Part shown: piece by piece, positions 1 to 10,210 of the stretch | Position numbering within the stretch: the first letter of the stretch is position 1 | Layout: every line of letters starts with the position of its first letter | Assembly: GCA_937890535.1 (NCBI GenBank) | Contig: CALBXK010000294.1 | Coordinates: forward strand, 1-42,855 | Direction: 5' to 3' | Length of the DNA stretch: 42,855 nt | From: an uncultured Spartobacteria bacterium | Lineage (GTDB): Bacteria > Verrucomicrobiota > Verrucomicrobiia > Chthoniobacterales > Terrimicrobiaceae | Position numbers and translations under genes: made by a program | The notes under the pieces: generated by a model | Told to the model about the DNA's origin: nothing | Databases searched by the model: none | What the model saw: the letters and a program-made list of their open reading frames with translations, nothing else

Positions 1-287
1 CAGCAATATTCCGGAGAATGAAGGCAACATTGGGCCGATAATTGGGCATGGAAGAGAATGATGAGCCGACCGTAGGGAGACAAAACCCTACGCGGAAGCG
101 TAATCTGAAAGAGGGCTGCAAAATGTTTGGTCTGGGAAGACAAACGAAAGGCAGGCTTTAGCCTGATAGCCCGAGGGGGAGCCGAAGGCGAATCAATTAT
201 GAAGGGGAAAAAATTTGCCTTTGAGTGGACTTCCCGTTTGCCTGCCGGGGAAAAAGCTGGGACGGTGGGTCTCGAAACTCTGGAATC

Positions 288-842
288 ATGTTTGCAAGCC
301 AAGCCAAGAAAATCTTTTCCGTCCGATCGACAGCGGCCTTCCTGATGACTCTCTCGGTGCTGGCGGGGATGCCGGCAGCGAGCCTTGCCCAGACGGCCAG
401 TCCGACCCCGGACGATACTGCGGCGAAACGGGGGACGTGGACGGCGGAGCTTCCGGGCGGCAAGTACATCGTGATGCTTTCGGCGATCACCTCGATCAGT
501 CAACATGAATACGTCGTTGACGGTGCCGCGCGCGTCACGGAAGTGAACATCAATACCTTCGGCACGATGAAGGCCCGATTCTATTTTATTGGCCCCAACA
601 CCCCTCAAGCCCCCGGGGGCATCGGACAAAGCGCAATCGATCTCCTGGAGGAAAAAACCACCGAGGCGATGGGTCGCGTCGCGGGCGATGACGTGTGGGA
701 GAAAGTTATGAAAAGCTATCCGGTGACGACCCATGCCGGCACCATCGAATACCGGATCGGCAGCCTGGAGACGCTGGAAAAACTCTTTAAGAGCGTGGAG
801 AGGTCATGGCTTGGCCGGAAGGCGGGAAAATTCAAGCCTTGA
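288..842 (+). CDS. hypothetical secreted protein
   Basis: In-frame ATG at 288; hydrophobic signal-like N-terminus FLMTLSVLAGMPAASLAQ; stop just before purF. Confidence 0.6.
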   Translation: MFASQAKKIFSVRSTAAFLMTLSVLAGMPAASLAQTASPTPDDTAAKRGTWTAELPGGKYIVMLSAITSISQHEYVVDGAARVTEVNINTFGTMKARFYFIGPNTPQAPGGIGQSAIDLLEEKTTEAMGRVAGDDVWEKVMKSYPVTTHAGTIEYRIGSLETLEKLFKSVERSWLGRKAGKFKP

Positions 843-885
843 ATCATCTGATCGCAGTCTCCATTTTGCCGCCTCCTTCGATCCC

Positions 886-2328
886 GTGCCTCTGAAAACA
901 ATACCCACCCACGAATGCGGAGTCTTTGCGGTTCACGGTCATCCCGATGCCGCGATGTTGACCTACTATGGCCTTTTTGCGCTCCAGCATCGGGGACAGG
1001 AGAGCGCCGGCATTGTCACAGCCAAGGACGTGGAGGGCGTCTTCACGACCCACAAGGACATGGGCTTGGTTTCGCAGGTCTTCAAGCCCGCGGATCTGGA
1101 ACGCCTCACCGGCAACCGCTCCGTCGGGCATGTACGCTATTCGACCACCGGATCGAGCAATTTGAAAAATGCCCAACCGCTGGTGGTCAATACCTCCCGC
1201 GGCCAGCTCGCGATCGCGCACAACGGGAATTTGGTCAATGCCGCCCTGCTCCGTGAGGAACTGGAGGCAAAGGGCTCCATTTTTCAAACCACGGCGGACA
1301 GCGAGATCATTCTTCATCTTTTGGCCCAGCCGCGAGGCAATGGGGGTGGGCTTTCGGCTCTGCGACGCATCGAGGGGGCGTTCACTATTGTATTGATGGG
1401 AGAGCGCGAGATTATCGGGTTTCGTGACCCCCACGGTTTCCGTCCACTGTGTTTGGGAAAGAAGGAAGGGGCCTATATTTTGTCTTCGGAGAGCTGTGCC
1501 TTTGATCTGATTCAGGCTGAGTTTGTGCGGGATATCGAGCCAGGCGAAGTCGTCATCATCGATGCCGATGGCGTCCGGTCCGAGTTTCCCTTTCGCGCCT
1601 CCCGGAGTGCGTTTTGCATTTTTGAATATGTCTATTTTGCCCGTCCGGACAGCAATATCGGCGGGATCAATGTGAGCAAAGTGCGGGTGGAGATGGGGCG
1701 CGAATTGGCCCGTCAGCATCCCGTCGAGGCGGACCTGGTGGTGCCCGTGCCAGACTCCGGCATCTATGCGGCGCTGGGAGTGTCCGAAGAGTTGGGAGTT
1801 CCGTATTATCCCGCCTTCGTGCGCAATCACTACATTGGCCGCACCTTTCTTCAACCCAGTCAGCAGATCCGAGATTTTCATGTGCGGGTGAAGTTGAATC
1901 TGGTGGGCGAGGCGGTGAAGGGCAAAAGGGTGGTGGTGGTGGACGATTCGATTGTGCGGGGAACGACCGCCCGCTCCCGGGTCGTCAACCTCCGCGAAGC
2001 CGGAGCCAGCGAGGTGCACATGCGGATCAGTTGCCCGCCGCACAAGCATGCCTGCCACTACGGCATTGATTTTCCCGACCCCTCGAAATTGCTCGCCAAT
2101 CAATGCGACGAGGAAGCGATCCGAAAATATCTCGGGGCGGATTCCATCGGATATCTCGATGTGGCGGGAATGATCCGCGCTACGAAGCACCCCGCAGAAA
2201 GTTTCTGCACGGCGTGTTTCACGGGGGATTATCCCGTGCCCTACGACGAGCGATTTGACAAATATGTGATGGAACAACGGGCCCACCGGGCCGGACTGCT
2301 GGAGAAAGAGGAGCCCCGTTTGTTGTGA
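886..2328 (+). CDS. purF: amidophosphoribosyltransferase
   Basis: N-terminus ECGVFAVHGHPDAAMLTYYGLFALQHRGQESAGI; PRPP motif VVVVDDSIVRGTT; likely GTG start at 886. Confidence 0.95.
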   Translation: MPLKTIPTHECGVFAVHGHPDAAMLTYYGLFALQHRGQESAGIVTAKDVEGVFTTHKDMGLVSQVFKPADLERLTGNRSVGHVRYSTTGSSNLKNAQPLVVNTSRGQLAIAHNGNLVNAALLREELEAKGSIFQTTADSEIILHLLAQPRGNGGGLSALRRIEGAFTIVLMGEREIIGFRDPHGFRPLCLGKKEGAYILSSESCAFDLIQAEFVRDIEPGEVVIIDADGVRSEFPFRASRSAFCIFEYVYFARPDSNIGGINVSKVRVEMGRELARQHPVEADLVVPVPDSGIYAALGVSEELGVPYYPAFVRNHYIGRTFLQPSQQIRDFHVRVKLNLVGEAVKGKRVVVVDDSIVRGTTARSRVVNLREAGASEVHMRISCPPHKHACHYGIDFPDPSKLLANQCDEEAIRKYLGADSIGYLDVAGMIRATKHPAESFCTACFTGDYPVPYDERFDKYVMEQRAHRAGLLEKEEPRLL

Positions 2329-3347
2329 AAAAAAAGAAAGTAAAAGCCTACGCGCAGGCCGGGGTCGATGTCGATTTGGGGAACGTGGTCAAACGGGGCA
2401 TTCAAGCTCTGGTGCGATCCACCCATGGGCCGGAGGTGTTGGGCCGTATCGGCGGATTTGGGGGATTGTTTCGGGCCGATTTCAAGGCCATGAAGGATCC
2501 CGTGTTGGTTTCCAGCGTGGATGGAGTGGGTACCAAATTGAAGGTGGCCTTCGCGACAAACCGGCACGACACCGTCGGTCAGGATTTGGTCAACCATTGC
2601 ATCGACGACATTGCGGTGCTCGGAGCGCGCCCGCTGTTTTTTCTTGATTACATCGCCTCCGGGGAGCTGAAGCCGAAGGTTTTCACACAATTGCTGCGGG
2701 GATTTTCCAAGGCGTGCAAGGCCGGAAGTTGCGCCTTGGTCGGCGGGGAGACGGCGCAGATGCCGGGAATGTATCAGAAAGGGGAATACGATCTTGCCGG
2801 CACCATCGTCGGAGTGGTGGACCGGCCTCTGATGCTGGACGGATCGAAGGTCCGGGCCGGCGATGTTCTCATCGGACTGCCGGCGAATGGTCTCCATACC
2901 AATGGATATTCCCTGGCGCGAAAAGTCCTCTTTGAGACCATGGGCCTGAAGACCTCCTCGCGCCTTCCGGGGCTGCGTTTGAACCTCGGTGCGGAATTGC
3001 TCCGGGTGCATAAAAATTATCAACCGCTCATGGCCTCATTGCCGAAGGGTCTTCTCCATGCGGCGGCCCACATCACCGGCGGGGGATTAATCGACAACCT
3101 GCCGCGGGTCTTGCCCCCGGGGTGTCAGGCGAACATCCGTTGTGCCTCCTGGACCGTGCCCCCCCTCTACCGGGCCATCGAAAAGGGCGGGCGCATTGAT
3201 GGGGAGGAAATGTATCAAGTCTTCAATATGGGCATCGGGATGGTTCTGATTGTGAAAAAGGCACGAGCCGCAGAAGCGCAAAAATTGACGCGCGGGAAGA
3301 TCATCGGCGAGATCGCCAAAGGCTCCCGGGGCGTGGTGCTCGGGTGA
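2325..3347 (+). CDS. purM: phosphoribosylformylglycinamidine cyclo-ligase
   Basis: YAQAGVDVDLGN, SSVDGVGTKLKVA, ALVGGETAQMPGMY motifs; GTG start overlaps the purF stop. Confidence 0.95.
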   Translation: MKKKKVKAYAQAGVDVDLGNVVKRGIQALVRSTHGPEVLGRIGGFGGLFRADFKAMKDPVLVSSVDGVGTKLKVAFATNRHDTVGQDLVNHCIDDIAVLGARPLFFLDYIASGELKPKVFTQLLRGFSKACKAGSCALVGGETAQMPGMYQKGEYDLAGTIVGVVDRPLMLDGSKVRAGDVLIGLPANGLHTNGYSLARKVLFETMGLKTSSRLPGLRLNLGAELLRVHKNYQPLMASLPKGLLHAAAHITGGGLIDNLPRVLPPGCQANIRCASWTVPPLYRAIEKGGRIDGEEMYQVFNMGIGMVLIVKKARAAEAQKLTRGKIIGEIAKGSRGVVLG

Positions 3348-3365
3348 CGGGAAAGGCGTGGTTCT

Positions 3366-3500
3366 GGCAACCTGATTCGAGCGTTGGTGGAACTCATCAA
3401 GGACCACGGCGGGAATGTCGTCACCAGCCAGACCGTGGAACAAATCCTTATCGAGGGCGGCGGGGCGGCGGGGCCTCACCGGGCTCGGGGACACTGTTAG
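3366..3500 (+). pseudogene. fragment of FAD-dependent phytoene desaturase-like oxidoreductase
   Basis: Reading frame GNLIRALVELIKDHGGNVVTSQTVEQILIEGGGAAG resembles the internal segment of CrtI-like amine oxidases; no start and no FAD domain. Confidence 0.5.
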
Positions 3501-3767
3501 CCCAGAAACTCTTGGCCGAAAACACGAAGTAGAAAAAGGGCACAGTCCGGTCAGGATCTCAGCTTGCCTCGGGGTTCTTTACTGCTCTTCTTCGAGGACC
3601 ATCGAATCGCGGATGATGCCCAGACGGGGATTACTAAGGACGTCCGGCAACTCCTCTACGCGATCCAAAATTCCCGCGCGAAGGGCGCGAATGGTTTCCC
3701 TCGACACCCTCTATCGACAGAGCGTTTCAGCAATCACTCGGTGCATCTTGACAATGGCATGATCTAG

Positions 3768-4399
<632 letters not shown>

Positions 4400-4544
4400 T
4401 GGCCTTCGCATGATTGCGATCGTCGGAACGATGAACAATAAACAATAACTTCTCACAAAAAAAGGACTTCATTTTTTGGATAATTGTGCTTTCCTCAACG
4501 ATTGTCCTGACCGTTTTTGACTAATTCGCGGATAAAAATAATTC

Positions 4545-5189
4545 ATGCTACCTGATTCCTTAGATTGTCCGGCCACGGTGCCGCCGTCCTTGTTGACGCG
4601 CCGTGGTGCGGTCCGCCTCCTGGCGCTTTCCAGCGCCAGTCTTTTGGCTGGCACCCAATCCTCGGACGCTTTTTGGGATTTCTTCGCCAGTTTGGGCGGC
4701 ACTCCCTCGGGCACGTTGGAACGCCTCCACATTCCCCTGGAGTGGAAGGGAATTCTTGGATCTCGTCTGCCCGCCTACGCCGACTATCTCCAAAAGGCCC
4801 GGTTGAAACACTTTACGGTGCGGCAAGTGATCGAACCCCACATTCACAAACGGGGCCGGGTACAAAACACCCTCCCTCCCCGCGCCATGTGGGCCAACCT
4901 CCGATCCACTCTCAAGGTCATCGATGCCCTCGCCGACCGGCTGGATGTGGATGTGGATCGCTGCGTGTCCGCCTATCGGTCGCCCGCCTACAATGCGAGG
5001 TGCCGCGGAGCCAAGCGGAATTCCTACCACACCCGCAACAACGCCATCGACATCGTCTTTCCCTGCTCCCCCGGCAAGGTGGCGGCCATGGCCCGTGCCA
5101 TGCGCGCATCCGGTCTCTACAAAGGCGGCGTGGGACGCTATTCTGGATTCACCCACGTCGACACCCGGGGCAAGAACGTCGACTGGTAG
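4545..5189 (+). CDS. DUF882 / peptidase M15A-like protein with Tat-like signal
   Basis: LLTRRGAVRLLALSSASLLAG leader; SAYRSPAYNARCRGAKRNSYHTRNNAIDI and HVDTRG zinc-site motifs. Confidence 0.8.
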   Translation: MLPDSLDCPATVPPSLLTRRGAVRLLALSSASLLAGTQSSDAFWDFFASLGGTPSGTLERLHIPLEWKGILGSRLPAYADYLQKARLKHFTVRQVIEPHIHKRGRVQNTLPPRAMWANLRSTLKVIDALADRLDVDVDRCVSAYRSPAYNARCRGAKRNSYHTRNNAIDIVFPCSPGKVAAMARAMRASGLYKGGVGRYSGFTHVDTRGKNVDW

Positions 5190-5381
5190 GGAAAAAACTG
5201 GCCGATCCAAGCCGGGTAAAGAATCATCTCTGGGGAACTGGGGATTTGCGGGTAAATCCAAGGTCCAAGAGGGGAGCGGTCACCCCCGGCGCCGACCAGG
5301 GCGATGCCAGCATCCTCAAGATCGGGCTGACGCGAACGGCGGAGGGGGAATAAAAAATGGCCTCTGGGGCTCCCAAATTAT

Positions 5382-6098
5382 ATGAAGTTCGGTGTTCTGC
5401 TGCTGACGTGCCTCATGGCTGGACCTCCTCTTTGGTCGGAAATCAGATTCGAGAGCGCCGAATCACAAACCAACCTGCTGGAACTTTTCACTTCTGAGGG
5501 ATGCAGTAGTTGCCCGCCGGCGGAAACCTGGTTCGGATCGCTGCAAAACGAAGCCGGGCTGTGGAAATCTTTCGTTCCCGTCGCTTTTCATGTGGACTAT
5601 TGGAACTCTCTCGGCTGGCACGATCGCTATTCGTCGCCCGTATTCACCCGCCGGCAACGTGTTTACGGTGCATTGTGGAACGCCGGGTCGATCTATACTC
5701 CGGAGTTCGTCCTCAATGGCCAAGAATGGAGTCGCACGGGCGGAACCCCTCCTGTGCCTTCTGGAAAACGCCCGGGCCGACTCCGGGTTACGGTCGGGGG
5801 AGATTCGACAGTCACTGTTCGCTTTCAACCTTTGACCGGATCCCGATTCGTGGCCCACATCGCGCCCCTCACAGGCGGCGTCACCGAGGTTCGCGCCGGA
5901 GAAAATGCCGGTCGAAAATTGAGACATGAATTCGTCGCCCTGGCCCTTCTTTCCGCGCCACTCGAATCGGCTGGAGGCGGCACCTTCGAGGCGCATTTGA
6001 CACTTCCCGAAAAACTCTCCGCCAACGCTCTCGCCGCCTGGGTGTCCTCCCCGGATGATCCCGTGCCTCTTCAGGCGACGGGCGGAATTCTCAAATAG
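5382..6098 (+). CDS. DUF1223 family thioredoxin-like exported protein
   Basis: LLELFTSEGCSSCPPAETWF and VAFHVDYWNSLGWHDRYSSPVFTRRQRVYG. Confidence 0.85.
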   Translation: MKFGVLLLTCLMAGPPLWSEIRFESAESQTNLLELFTSEGCSSCPPAETWFGSLQNEAGLWKSFVPVAFHVDYWNSLGWHDRYSSPVFTRRQRVYGALWNAGSIYTPEFVLNGQEWSRTGGTPPVPSGKRPGRLRVTVGGDSTVTVRFQPLTGSRFVAHIAPLTGGVTEVRAGENAGRKLRHEFVALALLSAPLESAGGGTFEAHLTLPEKLSANALAAWVSSPDDPVPLQATGGILK

Positions 6099-6217
6099 CG
6101 GGGCAGTTTGCTGAACGACTGGTCTCTGGCTAGCCCAAAAAAGGAAAATAGGTTGCGAAAGGAGAGGGATGCACCCATTTGGTGAGCGGTTGTTCCTGTC
6201 CAAGTTGCCTCCTATCC

Positions 6218-6244
6218 ATCCTGTAAATCTTGTTAATCCTGTCA
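6218..6244. repeat. 9-bp tandem: atcctgtaa / atcttgtta / atcctgtca
   Basis: Three consecutive degenerate 9-mers read directly, followed by ctccccgtttttagggt. Confidence 0.8.
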
Positions 6245-6260
6245 CTCCCCGTTTTTAGGG

Positions 6261-7514
6261 TCAGCGGCCGATTTTGATCACGGAGACGTCGTCATCAAAT
6301 TCGTCACCCACCTGGATGGAACGTACCGCGGCAATAACGTCCTTGGCGGAGGGGGAGGTTCGTAAGGTTTCTACGAATTGATCGTAGGTGCCCATGGTGT
6401 TGTCGGGCAGGCGGACTTCGTAAATTCCGTCGCTGAAGACGTAGAGCTGCGAGCCGGCGGGAAAAATTGTTTCATCGGTTTCATAGGTCGGCTCTTCGAA
6501 ACACCCGGTCGGGAGTCCGGGAGATCCGAGGGTCTCGGTTTCCCCATTGGGTTTGACGATCACGGCCGGAGGGTGACCCGCAGCGCAAAAGCGCAACTTA
6601 CCCGTCGAGATCTCCAACACGCCATACCAAGTGGTGAAATACAACCCGCCATTTTTCTCCATGGGAAACATGCTATTGAGAGATTGGAGGACCTGATCCG
6701 GTTGCAGGAAATCGGTGTTAGGCATGGCCCCGGTGCGCATCACATTCATGGCGGATACGGAGAGGAGGGCCGATCCCACGCCATGCCCGCAGACATCAAG
6801 GAGGTAGATCGCGAAATGATCGCTGTCCACCCAGTGATAACCAAAGCTGTCGCCTCCGAGGGTGGAGGAAGGAAGAAATTCCCAGCTTGTGGTCACCGGG
6901 GTCTCCATATCGACGGGGAGGAGGGAGGTGACGTAGGCGAGGGCTTCGTCGAGTTGTTGATTCACCTGCTTCTGACTATTGAGGAGGGCATCCTTGGTTT
7001 GGAGGAGATCTTCCTGCATTCGGATGACATCGCCCAGATGGAGTTCGCGTTCCGCAATGGTACCGAGTTGCTTGAGGATTTGGATCTCTTCCGCGCTGAG
7101 TTCCCGCGGTTTGGCGTCCATTAGGCAGAGGGTGCCAATATTGTGTCCGCCCGGTCCGCGCAGGGGCAGCCCGGCATAGAAGCGGGTGAAGGGCTCTCCG
7201 ACGACCTGGGGATTATCAACAAATCGTTCGTCCTTGAGCGTATCGGAAATGATAAGAGGCTCATTTTCCAGAATGGCATGGCCACAAAACGAGGTCTCCC
7301 GGCTGCTTTCGCAAAAATCCAATCCCACCCGGGATTTTAGATATTGTTTCGTTTCATCCACCAGGGAAATATAGGAAATCGGGAGATGAAAAATCGTCGT
7401 CGCTAGGCGGGTGACGGAATCGAAGCGTTCCTCCGGCGGCGTGTCCACCAAGCCTAGCGAGCGCAGGCTCGCCAAGCGTTCCGTTTCATTTTCGGGTATC
7501 GCCGGGGCAATCAT
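6261..7514 (-). CDS. GAF domain plus PP2C/SpoIIE-type serine phosphatase (RsbU-like)
   Basis: GAF region SYISLVDETKQYLKSRVGLDFCESSRETSFCGHAI; phosphatase region LGGDSFGYHWVDSDHFAIYLLDVCGHGVGSALLS and FSDGIYE. Confidence 0.9.
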   Translation of the reverse strand: MIAPAIPENETERLASLRSLGLVDTPPEERFDSVTRLATTIFHLPISYISLVDETKQYLKSRVGLDFCESSRETSFCGHAILENEPLIISDTLKDERFVDNPQVVGEPFTRFYAGLPLRGPGGHNIGTLCLMDAKPRELSAEEIQILKQLGTIAERELHLGDVIRMQEDLLQTKDALLNSQKQVNQQLDEALAYVTSLLPVDMETPVTTSWEFLPSSTLGGDSFGYHWVDSDHFAIYLLDVCGHGVGSALLSVSAMNVMRTGAMPNTDFLQPDQVLQSLNSMFPMEKNGGLYFTTWYGVLEISTGKLRFCAAGHPPAVIVKPNGETETLGSPGLPTGCFEEPTYETDETIFPAGSQLYVFSDGIYEVRLPDNTMGTYDQFVETLRTSPSAKDVIAAVRSIQVGDEFDDDVSVIKIGR

Positions 7515-7596
7515 GGTGTGAGCAGACTAGGTCGAAAGTTTGGTAAAGCAATCCCTCCTCTCTTGGTGGCAGGCTATTGGGCGGGAACGGGGATGT

Positions 7597-7860
7597 CTAA
7601 CCGATGAGCCACCAGAGAAAAGCGGCGAACAAGACCAGCGCAGTTACGACCCAAATCGGATGCACTCGAGGCTGGGTTTCGCCAGAGCCGAATTCCTGTT
7701 CCACAAAGTCGTCGTAGTCGAAGTCCTCCTCGGAGCCGTCCTCCCGCCAGCCAGAGTTATGGTCCGCACCGCACTCCGGACAGGCAAGGGCGCGGGGAGG
7801 AACGTCCTCGCCGCAGACGGGACAAATATCTGGCGGTGGTGGTCGGTGACCAAGGCTCAT
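7597..7860 (-). CDS. small double zinc-ribbon membrane protein
   Basis: CPVCGED..CPECGADHNSGWREDG, acidic linker, C-terminal hydrophobic helix VVTALVLFAAFLWWLIG. Confidence 0.65.
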   Translation of the reverse strand: MSLGHRPPPPDICPVCGEDVPPRALACPECGADHNSGWREDGSEEDFDYDDFVEQEFGSGETQPRVHPIWVVTALVLFAAFLWWLIG

Positions 7861-8046
7861 CTCAAATCTGGAAGAAGAACCAGAGACAGAGGCCACCCGG
7901 CCCGCCAAGGAATTTTTTCATAGAAACACCGTTCTCCTGAACCCTGAAGAGTTCGCACCAGCCATCGGGCATTATTATTTTTTCGATTTCGCGTTGACAT
8001 GGAGCCTGCTGAACGTAAGGTCTCCCTCCCCCACACCAAGGATTTT

Positions 8047-8562
8047 ATGGCTCAATCAGAAGTTATTCTTACGGAAAACATCCCCAACCTCGGCGCGGAA
8101 GCTGACATCGTCAAAATCCGCCGCGGTTACGCACGCAATTTTCTTATCCCGCAGGGCAAGGCACTCGAAGTGACCAAGAGTTCCCTGCGCAAAATCAATC
8201 ACCTCAAGGCAAAACGCGCCGAGCGCGAAGCCCTGGAAGTGACAGCGGCGGAGGAGTTGGCCACCCGCATCAACCGATTCAATCTGAAGTTCGTCCTTGA
8301 AACTGGCGAAACCGGGAAGGCTTTTGGCTCGATTACCGCCAAGGACATTCATGACCGGCTGGTCGCGGAGTTGAAGTCTGTCGAGTTGCCCAAGCATGCC
8401 GTGGTCCTCGACCGCGCCATCAAGGAGAGCGGAGAACACACCGTCCCCGTCAAACTTCATCCCGACGTGACCGCCAAGCTGCGGGTTCTGATTTCTTCGC
8501 CAAAAGTAGTCGCCGAGCCAGCCAGCGAAAGCCAGGGTCGCTCCGACTCGACTCGGGAATAA
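8047..8562 (+). CDS. rplI: 50S ribosomal protein L9
   Basis: MAQSEVILTENIPNLGAEADIVKIRRGYARNFLIPQGKAL. Confidence 0.95.
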   Translation: MAQSEVILTENIPNLGAEADIVKIRRGYARNFLIPQGKALEVTKSSLRKINHLKAKRAEREALEVTAAEELATRINRFNLKFVLETGETGKAFGSITAKDIHDRLVAELKSVELPKHAVVLDRAIKESGEHTVPVKLHPDVTAKLRVLISSPKVVAEPASESQGRSDSTRE

Positions 8563-8571
8563 GGCCCCAAT

Positions 8572-10056
8572 ATGGCCACCGATTCTCCGGCTTCGCCCGA
8601 CGGGAATCCGAAAAATTCCGAAGGGACCGACAAAAAGCCCTTCAAGGGAAAATCGCCTCGTGCCCAGCGCGATGCCTACCTGCCGGATTCCCACCGTGCG
8701 GTGCCGAAAAGCGTGGATGCGGAAAAAGGCCTCCTCGGTTCGGTCCTCCTCTCGCCTGACACCGTGCTGGATGAATGCATCCAGCAACAGGTGGGCGATA
8801 AATATTTTCACCATCCGGCCCACGCCCAGATCTATTCGCTCCTGGTCGAGATGCGGGAGACGAACCGCCCGATCGACCTCATTACCCTGACCCAGTTTCT
8901 GGAGGACAGAAAACTCCTTGCGGGGGTGGGTGGTGCCGGCGCCGTGACGGAACTCTTCACCTTCGTCCCGACGGCCACCAACTCGACCTACTACCTCGAG
9001 CTCCTCCGGGAAAAATTTCTTCTCCGCGAGATCATCGCCACTTGCACCGAATATGGGGCCCGCGCCTATGACGAACAGGGCGACGTGACCCAGCTACTCG
9101 ATGAGGTGGAGGGGAAAATTCTCGCCATTGGTGACGACCGATTCCGGGCCAAACTTCCTGAAATGAAGGAACTGGCCATGCAAGCCCTCGACAGCATCGA
9201 AAAGCTCTTTCAGTCCCGCGGCATGCTCACCGGTCTGCCGACCGGCTTCAAGGGCATCGACCAAATGACCAACGGCATGCACGAGGGCGAAATGATCGTC
9301 ATCGCCGCCCGGCCCTCAATGGGAAAAACCGCCCTGGCCATGAATATTGCCGAACACGTCGCCCTCGAAGCGGGCAAGGCCGTGGCGGTTTACAGCCTGG
9401 AAATGAGCACCCAGCAACTCATGCAGCGATTGCTGTGCTCGATCGCAAGAGTGAATCTGAAAAAAGTTCGTGACGGCTTTGTCGGGAAGCACGACATGGC
9501 GAACCTCGTCAAAGCCACCACCCGTCTCTCCGAGACGAAGATGTTCATCGACGACACCCCCGGCCTGAGCATTCTCGAACTCCGGGCCCGGGCCCGCCGG
9601 ATGAAGGACCGCCACGACATCCAGTTAATCGTCATCGATTACCTCCAGTTGCTCAAATCTCCCAGCCGACGCGGTCAGGAAAATCGTCAGGTCGAGGTGG
9701 CCGAAATTTCCGCCGGGATCAAGGCCCTGGCCAAGGAACTCAAACTCCCCATCGTCGTGCTGGCTCAATTGAACCGAAATCCCGAGGCCCGCACCGGTGG
9801 CGGCAAGGGTCGACCTCAGTTGAGCGATTTGCGCGAGTCAGGCTCCATCGAACAGGACGCCGATCTGGTAGGTCTGCTCTGGCGTGAAAAGTACTACGCC
9901 CAGGATGACGACGATAAAAAGGAAGCCGAGGGCGTGGCCGAGCTTATTATTGCCAAGCAGCGAAATGGTCCGGTCGGCAATGTCCCCCTCACCTTCCTGG
10001 AAACGCTTACTCGTTTCGAAGATCGCGCCGTGAGCCACGGCGAAGCGGGCGAGTAG
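8572..10056 (+). CDS. dnaB: replicative DNA helicase
   Basis: PxSxDAEKGLLGSVLL, IAARPSMGKTALAMNIAEHVA, VIDYLQLLK, LAQLNRNPEAR, DLRESGSIEQDADLV. Confidence 0.97.
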   Translation: MATDSPASPDGNPKNSEGTDKKPFKGKSPRAQRDAYLPDSHRAVPKSVDAEKGLLGSVLLSPDTVLDECIQQQVGDKYFHHPAHAQIYSLLVEMRETNRPIDLITLTQFLEDRKLLAGVGGAGAVTELFTFVPTATNSTYYLELLREKFLLREIIATCTEYGARAYDEQGDVTQLLDEVEGKILAIGDDRFRAKLPEMKELAMQALDSIEKLFQSRGMLTGLPTGFKGIDQMTNGMHEGEMIVIAARPSMGKTALAMNIAEHVALEAGKAVAVYSLEMSTQQLMQRLLCSIARVNLKKVRDGFVGKHDMANLVKATTRLSETKMFIDDTPGLSILELRARARRMKDRHDIQLIVIDYLQLLKSPSRRGQENRQVEVAEISAGIKALAKELKLPIVVLAQLNRNPEARTGGGKGRPQLSDLRESGSIEQDADLVGLLWREKYYAQDDDDKKEAEGVAELIIAKQRNGPVGNVPLTFLETLTRFEDRAVSHGEAGE

Positions 10057-10072
10057 GCGAGTAGGCGAGTAG
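10049..10072. repeat. 3 x 8-bp tandem repeat GCGAGTAG spanning the dnaB stop
   Basis: gcgagtag gcgagtag gcgagtag read directly. Confidence 0.9.
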
Positions 10073-10100
10073 AGACCTGAGTTGAAGGCCCAATTTTAGG

Positions 10101-10210
10101 GTTTCGTCTTATGTCAGTCACTCTCCATTTGAAAGCCTGGCCGTTGCTTCGCATCCGTTGCAGGTGTCTATTAGTGTAAATCAGTGGTTCCATTCCCGTT
10201 TTTAGGGTTA
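10101..10210 (-). repeat. dispersed ~110-bp repeat, copy A (inverted relative to copy at 35375)
   Basis: Reverse complement aligns end to end with 35375-35484; both encode NRHLQR(L/M)(Q/R)SNGQAFKW. Confidence 0.85.

Noticed and set aside
844-2286. 480-aa minus ORF opposite purF
   Set aside because: Shadow frame of a clear purF; composition (His/Gly-rich, no motifs) typical of antisense ORFs in GC-rich DNA.
6378-7124. 248-aa plus ORF opposite the phosphatase
   Set aside because: The minus-strand GAF/PP2C protein has clear motifs; this is its shadow.
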